From NCBI GenBank assembly GCA_003557765.1, contig PWNO01000089.1:1-9250 (forward strand): a stretch of DNA of 9,250 bases, given 5' to 3'. Source of the stretch: Bacteroidales bacterium (GTDB lineage Bacteria; Bacteroidota; Bacteroidia; Bacteroidales; UBA7960). Below, one piece after another: positions 5,863-9,250 of this stretch; the stretch's first letter is position 1, and each line of letters opens with the position of its first letter. The notes below the pieces were generated by a model, which had not been told where the DNA came from, did not search any database, and saw only the letters and a program-made list of their open reading frames with translations. The position numbers and the translations under genes are program-made.

Positions 5863-6769
5863 TTCCTTCCTCCCCGCTTCCACTCTCCATCTCCTTTGCC
5901 TCATTCCAGAACACATCCATCTCTGCCAGGTTCATCTTTTTCATATCCTGGCCCGTTTTTCTGGCTTGTTCCTCAAGGTGTTCGAATCGTTTCACGAACT
6001 TTTTGTTGGTACGTTCCAGGGCGTTTTCGGGATTGACCCCGATAAAGCGGGCGTAGTTGATGAGGGCAAATAGCAGGTCGCCGAACTCCTCTTCCATTTT
6101 TTTCTGGGTGGTCTGATTGTCTTCCTTTGCGGGGATCTGTTCACCGGCAGTTTCTTCATTTCCTGGATCTCCATGGTTATTGGGAGCGCCTTGTCGTTCA
6201 GCAGTTTTTTCCAGCCGATCAGCAGCTTCATGTTTGCCGACTGCTTCTTTCAGCTCTTCCATTTCCTCCTGGACCTTTTCCCATACCTGGTGTGGCTCTT
6301 CCCAGTCGAACCCCACACCTTTCACTTTATCCTGTATCCGGTAAGCCTTGATCATTGCCGGCAATGATTTGGGCACGCCCGACAGTACCCTTTTCTTACC
6401 GGTTTTCAGCTTAATTTTTTCCCAGTTGTCTTTAACCTGTTCGGCTGTTTCGGCTTTCACATCACCATAGATGTGTGGGTGCCGCCTGATGAGCTTTTCA
6501 TTGATGCCATCCAGCACGCTTGTGATGTCAAAAGCCCCTTTTTCGCTGCCTATTCTGGCATAAAACACGATGTGCAGCATCAGGTCGCCGAGCTCGCCCC
6601 CGATGCCATCGAGGTCTTCATCGAGGATGGCGTCAGCCAGCTCATAGGTTTCTTCGATGGTGAGGTGGCGGAGGCTTTCGAGGGTTTGTTTTTTGTCCCA
6701 GGGGCATTTCTCCCTAAGGTCGTCCATGATGTTCAGCAGGTGCTGAAAGGATTGCAGTCTTTTATCCAT
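5852..6769 (-). CDS. mazG: Nucleoside triphosphate pyrophosphohydrolase MazG
   Basis: MazG hydrolyses (d)NTPs to monophosphate and pyrophosphate, removing abnormal nucleotides in the cytoplasm. Two tandem MazG domains are visible. The first has KCPWDKKQTLESLRHLTIEE (21-40) and the Mg-binding set EETYE (39-43) with ELGD (59-62). The second has EELKE (171-175) and EFGD (228-231), followed by LLFALINYARFIGVNPENAL. At 305 residues it is longer than the roughly 263 of the E. coli enzyme. The excess, about 45 residues at 178-224, is a hydrophilic segment (HEAADRLEKTAERQGAPNNH and onward, rich in G, N, E, Q) between the two metal-binding halves of the second domain. The C-terminal residues are encoded in a purine-rich heptamer repeat. 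The ATG at 6769 agrees with the family start. A strong Bacteroidota promoter match lies 81-107 bp upstream. Confidence 0.95.
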   Translation of the reverse strand: MDKRLQSFQHLLNIMDDLREKCPWDKKQTLESLRHLTIEETYELADAILDEDLDGIGGELGDLMLHIVFYARIGSEKGAFDITSVLDGINEKLIRRHPHIYGDVKAETAEQVKDNWEKIKLKTGKKRVLSGVPKSLPAMIKAYRIQDKVKGVGFDWEEPHQVWEKVQEEMEELKEAVGKHEAADRLEKTAERQGAPNNHGDPGNEETAGEQIPAKEDNQTTQKKMEEEFGDLLFALINYARFIGVNPENALERTNKKFVKRFEHLEEQARKTGQDMKKMNLAEMDVFWNEAKEMESGSGEEGSKK

Positions 6770-6835
6770 GGGATGATTTGATTAGTCGTGTGTGGGAACC
6801 TTTGCAGGCTCTGGGCCCAGCGTGGCATTTTCTGT

Positions 6836-6853
6836 TTTGTACGGGGGTACAAA
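6836..6853. promoter_or_regulatory. Operator-like palindrome on P1
   Basis: TTTGTAC (6836-6842) and GTACAAA (6847-6853) form a perfect 7-bp inverted repeat around GGGG. It covers the TTTG of the P1 -7 element and the expected start point, where a repressor would block initiation. In RNA only the downstream half would be present, so a DNA site is more likely than a hairpin. Confidence 0.4.
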
Positions 6854-6876
6854 GGTACGAAATGTCATAATGTCAA
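6850..6876 (-). promoter_or_regulatory. Candidate mazG promoter P1
   Basis: The minus-strand TACCTTTG (6857-6850) is an exact fit to TAnnTTTG, and a TTG (6876-6874) lies 16 nt upstream, inside a GTCAAAAG octamer. Initiation near 6844 gives a leader of about 75 nt to the mazG ATG. Confidence 0.55.
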
Positions 6877-7231
6877 AAGGTCAAAAGGTCGAAAAGTCGG
6901 AGAATGCGGTGGTTTGGGGATGGTTTGGTGGTCTTTGTGATGCAAAGATATTAGCTTGGGGGTAGAGACAAAAGGACAAAAAGTCAAAAGGTCGAAAAAT
7001 CAAAAGGTCGAAAAATCATGGAATGCGGTGGTTTGGGGATGGTTTGGTGGGTTTGGTGCTGCGAAGATATTAGCTTGGGGCTAGGGACAAAAGGACAAAA
7101 AGTCAAAAGGTCGAAAAGTCGGGGGATGCGGTGGTTTGGGGATGGTTTGATGGGTTTGGTGCTGCGAAGTTATTCGCCGGGGAGAAAGGACGAAAAGAAG
7201 AAAAGACACAAGGACGAAAGGTCGAAAAGTC
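6864..7231. repeat. Tandem long repeat with embedded octamer arrays
   Basis: The core TGCGGTGGTTTGGGGATGG begins at 6905, 7024 and 7127 (TGCGGTGG... in each), giving periods of 119 and 103 bp. Each unit has an octamer array, GG, the core, a GGTTTG-rich stretch, TGCRAAG, and a TTAGCTTGGGG-like tail (diverged in the last copy). Octamer arrays lie at 6864-6898, 6967-7017, 7086-7120 and 7189-7231. The second has six octamers and the third four, exactly the 16-bp difference in period. The plus-strand frame of 107 codons starting at 7018 is built from this repeat and is not a gene. Confidence 0.9.
6943..6971 (-). promoter_or_regulatory. Candidate upstream promoter P2 in the first long repeat
   Basis: On the minus strand TATCTTTG (6950-6943) follows TTG (6971-6969) after 18 nt, matching the Bacteroidota consensus in both elements and spacing. 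The TTG comes from the first GACAAAAG octamer of the next array. The equivalent site in the next unit is TATCTTCG (7069-7062), also 18 nt from a TTG, and in the last unit TAACTTCG (7172-7165), so those copies look decayed. Transcription would run toward mazG. Confidence 0.5.
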
Positions 7232-7264
7232 GGGGCATACAGCGTGTTGTGCCAGGGCAAATCG

Positions 7265-7356
7265 GTTTGAAGTTTGAGGTTGTCCACAAATTAACACAAA
7301 TGGTTTTCACAGATGCACACAAACACAAATGCCCCGGGTAACGTCAAACTGCAAAC
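7265..7356. repeat. 17-bp imperfect inverted repeat around dispersed repeat copy 2
   Basis: GTTTGAAGTTTGAGGTT (7265-7281) and AACGTCAAACTGCAAAC (7340-7356) are inverted copies with 15 of 17 matches. The 58 bp between them hold the second copy of the dispersed repeat seen at 2838-2879 (CCACAAATTAACACAAATGG, then TTTTCACAGATGCACACAAA). The arms belong to the same phrase family as the repeats at the aroC 3' end. Confidence 0.6.
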
Positions 7357-7370
7357 TCCTTAACTCTTTA

Positions 7371-7446
7371 ACCCTGTAAACCTGTAACTCCTCAACCTCT
7401 GCCTCCTTAGGTCTTTCACCCTGTAAACCTGTAACTCCTCAACCTC
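7371..7446 (-). repeat. Exact 29-bp direct repeat
   Basis: Positions 7371-7399 and 7418-7446 are identical over 29 bp (plus strand ACCCTGTAAACCTGTAACTC then CTCAACCTC). On the minus strand the unit and its flank divide into octamers GTTGAGGA, GTTACAGG, TTTACAGG, GTTAAAGA, GTTAAGGA. After it, 7447-7468 holds CCTTAA/CCTTAG hexamers. No gene is seen. Confidence 0.75.
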
Positions 7447-7468
7447 AGCCTTAACCTTAGCCTTAACC

Positions 7469-7496
7469 TGCTTACTGCATACTTCTTACTCCTTAC
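7469..7496 (-). repeat. Heptamer repeat (GTAAGNA) downstream of the lipoprotein gene
   Basis: Four tandem 7-mers on the minus strand, GTAAGGA, GTAAGAA, GTATGCA, GTAAGCA, begin 30 bp after the stop codon. The block resembles the one at the mazG 3' end, and both are next to a CCTCCCC tract (plus strand). Confidence 0.6.
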
Positions 7497-7525
7497 TTCT
7501 CCTCCCCGGCGCACGCTACTCACCA

Positions 7526-8971
7526 TCATCGCCCTGCCCTCGTGGTCCTGCGTTTCGCATCGAGGGTATGAAAGTTCATAAAGGTGGTTCGTCCCTCACG
7601 GATTTGGGTCTCCAGCTGCAGGGTTTTTGCCGTGTTGCCGTTGGGGAGAAGCAGTTCGAGACTCAGCCGATGCTCTCCTGCTGGCAGGGTTTTACGGGTG
7701 TAGAAGATGGAATGGGGAAGGGTTTGCCAATTGCGGGTGTCTGCTTGTTCGGCTATGGCTCCCAGGATGCCAAAGATGGCTCCCAGGCTTTCGTCTTCTT
7801 TCCGTATACGTTGTTCGGCGGCCTGTCTTATGGCCAGGCGCAGCAATGCGGTACCCATCTCGCGCAGCATGCGGTCTTGCAGTGCCTGAAAAGCCACGGC
7901 ATTCAGGTCTTGGGCCAGGTAGAGATCTGCATGGTTACCAGCCGCACCCAGTCGTGCACCAGTGTATACGAGCTCCCTTTCCACGTATTTAGGGAAAGCG
8001 ACCCTGATGACACGCAGGTCGCCGAGCTTTCCGTCTGAATCTTCAGCATCGGAGGCTGGGACAGGGAAAGACATGCCCATCTCTTCATTCTCAAAATGCA
8101 TTGCACCCCCTGCACCCCGCACGAGTGTAAACATGATGCTCTGTTCGTCCTTTACGGGTCCCAGCCCATTCTGCCAGAAAAACACCAGGTCGCCTTCATC
8201 CGGGGAGCGATCGTGCGTATAGGTCATGTCAAAAGCTTCTTCGAAACGCCTTACCTCGTCGCGGAAGCCGGTAAGGAAAGCGGTGCGCAGCAAGTCTTTT
8301 TTAAGTTGTTCGGGCACACCCACGTTAAAGAGGCGGGTGAAGTCATCCTGGTAGATCTCGACGGCATTGCGGTAAGCAATGAAGGCATTGTTGTAATCGC
8401 CGGTGGCGTCATACAGGATGCCCATCAGGGTGTGGATGAAAGCGTCGCGGCGGTACCTGTTTTCGTTGTTAAACCTGTCGCTGAGGGCATTCAGACCAAT
8501 GTTCAGCCGCCGGCATTCCACCATCGCAGCATCCAGGTCTCCCAGCTGGATGAAGTTCATTGCCTTGTAATAGTGGATCATGAGCAACTCGAAGGGCTCG
8601 CCACGGTATTCGGTAACATTGGGGTTGACAAGCAGGGCCAGGGCCTGGTCACCAAGGTTTCTGCGAAAATCCTCTCCCAGGATATACGCCTGTTCAAAAA
8701 AGTCGTTGCTTGCCGCATAGTTGCCAAGCATATGTTGTACCACACCCTGGTTCATCAGGTGCAGCAGGCGCGTCCTGCGGTTTTCTGCTCTCCTGTCTCC
8801 TTCCAGCACCTGTGCCGCCTCTTCAATGTTTCCCATTTGAAAATGGTTTTGAAACTCCTGCTGACGCTGGTAATAGGTGCGACATCCCGGCAAGGCAAGA
8901 AGGATCGCCAACAGCAACAGCCATCTTTGCCGAACGTACTTAAGCCATAAATTATGAACAGTGGATCGCAT
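7526..8971 (-). CDS. TPR lipoprotein, COG3014-like, function unknown
   Basis: A 481-residue predicted lipoprotein. A basic N-terminus (KYVRQR) precedes a hydrophobic core and the lipobox LPGC with C30 as the lipidation site, so it should be anchored in the cell envelope. Helical repeats of TPR type follow: about 70-98 (NQGVVQHMLGNYAASNDFFE), 127-157 (FELLMIHYYKAMNFIQLGDL) and 174-208 (IHTLMGILYDATGDYNNAFI). The central part has DLVFFWQNGLGPVKDEQS (261-278) and LRVIRVAFPKYVERE (319-333), and the end has GRTTFMNFHTL. This order resembles the uncharacterised COG3014 family as I remember it; some genomes place that family near the LpoB-type activator of penicillin-binding proteins, but no such neighbour is visible here. 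The ATG at 8971 is required to include the signal peptide. No convincing promoter was found upstream. Confidence 0.85.
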   Translation of the reverse strand: MRSTVHNLWLKYVRQRWLLLLAILLALPGCRTYYQRQQEFQNHFQMGNIEEAAQVLEGDRRAENRRTRLLHLMNQGVVQHMLGNYAASNDFFEQAYILGEDFRRNLGDQALALLVNPNVTEYRGEPFELLMIHYYKAMNFIQLGDLDAAMVECRRLNIGLNALSDRFNNENRYRRDAFIHTLMGILYDATGDYNNAFIAYRNAVEIYQDDFTRLFNVGVPEQLKKDLLRTAFLTGFRDEVRRFEEAFDMTYTHDRSPDEGDLVFFWQNGLGPVKDEQSIMFTLVRGAGGAMHFENEEMGMSFPVPASDAEDSDGKLGDLRVIRVAFPKYVERELVYTGARLGAAGNHADLYLAQDLNAVAFQALQDRMLREMGTALLRLAIRQAAEQRIRKEDESLGAIFGILGAIAEQADTRNWQTLPHSIFYTRKTLPAGEHRLSLELLLPNGNTAKTLQLETQIREGRTTFMNFHTLDAKRRTTRAGR

Positions 8972-9025
8972 AGGCGTTTATGTGTTGTGGATCATCCTCA
9001 GCACCCAAGCTGGTGTATTAAACAA

Positions 9026-9044
9026 ACATGCCGTTGCATGGCCT
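9026..9044. other. Short inverted repeat upstream of the lipoprotein gene
   Basis: CATGC and GCATG form a 5-bp inverted repeat around CGTT, about 57-70 bp upstream of the lipoprotein start. The minus strand there also reads CATGTTTG, one base from the -7 consensus, without a properly spaced TTG. Weak; the rest of 8972-9111 shows nothing else. Confidence 0.2.
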
Positions 9045-9111
9045 TTCTCCAGATGTGGTATAGTTGATTCGTGTCCGGCATTCGGCGTTACTGCCTTAAA
9101 CAACAACTGAG

Positions 9112-9250
9112 ATGGTTTTCCCTTATAATAAGGAAACCCTTTTAAACCAGCATACCTTAGGGGCCAGCATAACCTTTAGAAGTTCGCTATTGGCCGAAAT
9201 GCACATACAGCCATTTTTCCAGCGCATCGTGACCCGATCTTTATTTATGA
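9112..9250 (+). CDS. Possible start of a divergent gene (cut by window)
   Basis: A plus-strand frame opens at ATG 9112 (TAA in frame 15 bp upstream) and stays open to the window end: MVFPYNKETLLNQHTLGASI, continuing TFRSSLLAEMHIQPFFQRIV. Forty-six open codons can occur by chance. Codons such as TTA, CTA and AGA differ from the CTG-rich use of the neighbouring genes. There is no promoter match. I recognise no family; it is offered only because nothing else explains this end of the window. Confidence 0.2.
   Translation, partial: MVFPYNKETLLNQHTLGASITFRSSLLAEMHIQPFFQRIVTRSLFM
9114..9138. other. Palindrome in the divergent intergenic region
   Basis: CCTTAT-A-ATAAGG (9121-9133) is a 13-bp palindrome around one base. 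Pairing extends outward to GG...CC with one bulged base at 9120 and one at 9116. It overlaps the first codons of the weak plus-strand frame and lies about 150 bp upstream of the lipoprotein gene. Confidence 0.45.

Noticed and set aside
5981..5991. TTCGAATC resembling a tRNA T-arm
   Set aside because: It lies inside mazG and no cloverleaf can be built around it.
6864..7231. CRISPR array
   Set aside because: The repeats are degenerate, contain internal octamers, and have near-identical rather than unique intervening sequence.
7018..7341. 107-codon plus-strand frame
   Set aside because: It is built entirely from tandem long-repeat units and octamers; its peptide is internally repetitive.
8096..8950. 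284-codon plus-strand open frame
   Set aside because: It lies antisense to the lipoprotein gene, whose signal peptide, lipobox and TPRs are clear.

Overview
The window looks like chromosomal DNA of a Bacteroidota bacterium, probably from the Bacteroidales/Marinilabiliales side. Three things point there. The isoleucyl-tRNA synthetase is of the Bacteroidota IleRS2 type and has a GIHH active-site signature. The starts lack Shine-Dalgarno sequences. Two upstream regions carry Bacteroidota-style promoters (TTG, a spacer of about 16-18 nt, then TAnnTTTG). Gene content is housekeeping; I see no complete mobile element, CRISPR array, tRNA, rRNA or phage gene.

Layout. All five secure genes lie on the minus strand. 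In transcription order they are: a TPR lipoprotein resembling COG3014 (8971-7526), mazG (6769-5852), aroE (5583-4654), aroC (4176-3205) and ileS (2600 to beyond position 1, truncated by the window). AroE and AroC are two steps of the shikimate-to-chorismate pathway, MazG cleans up NTPs and IleS charges tRNA-Ile. The gaps between genes (about 270 to 760 bp) are large, so these are probably separate transcripts rather than one operon. A weak plus-strand reading frame starts at 9112 and leaves the window.

Intergenic DNA is the unusual part. Nearly every gap is filled with degenerate short-period repeats. Most share an 8-bp period with units resembling GTNRAANR (GACAAAAG, GTCGAAAA, GTGAATCG, GTTAATAG, GTTAAAGA). 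A 7-bp family (GTAAGNA) marks the 3' ends of two genes. Upstream of mazG the octamers are embedded in a longer unit repeated about three times, with periods of 119 and 103 bp; the difference equals exactly two octamers. That longer unit carries a Bacteroidota promoter whose -33 TTG comes from the first octamer, so the amplification appears to have copied a promoter. Repeat DNA also runs into the ends of genes: the last residues of AroC and MazG are encoded by repeat units.

The best leads for follow-up are the octamer repeats with their duplicated promoter, the altered HIGH motif of IleS (linked in the literature to strong mupirocin resistance), an insertion in the second MazG domain, the C-terminal extension of AroE, and paired hairpins in the aroC upstream region.
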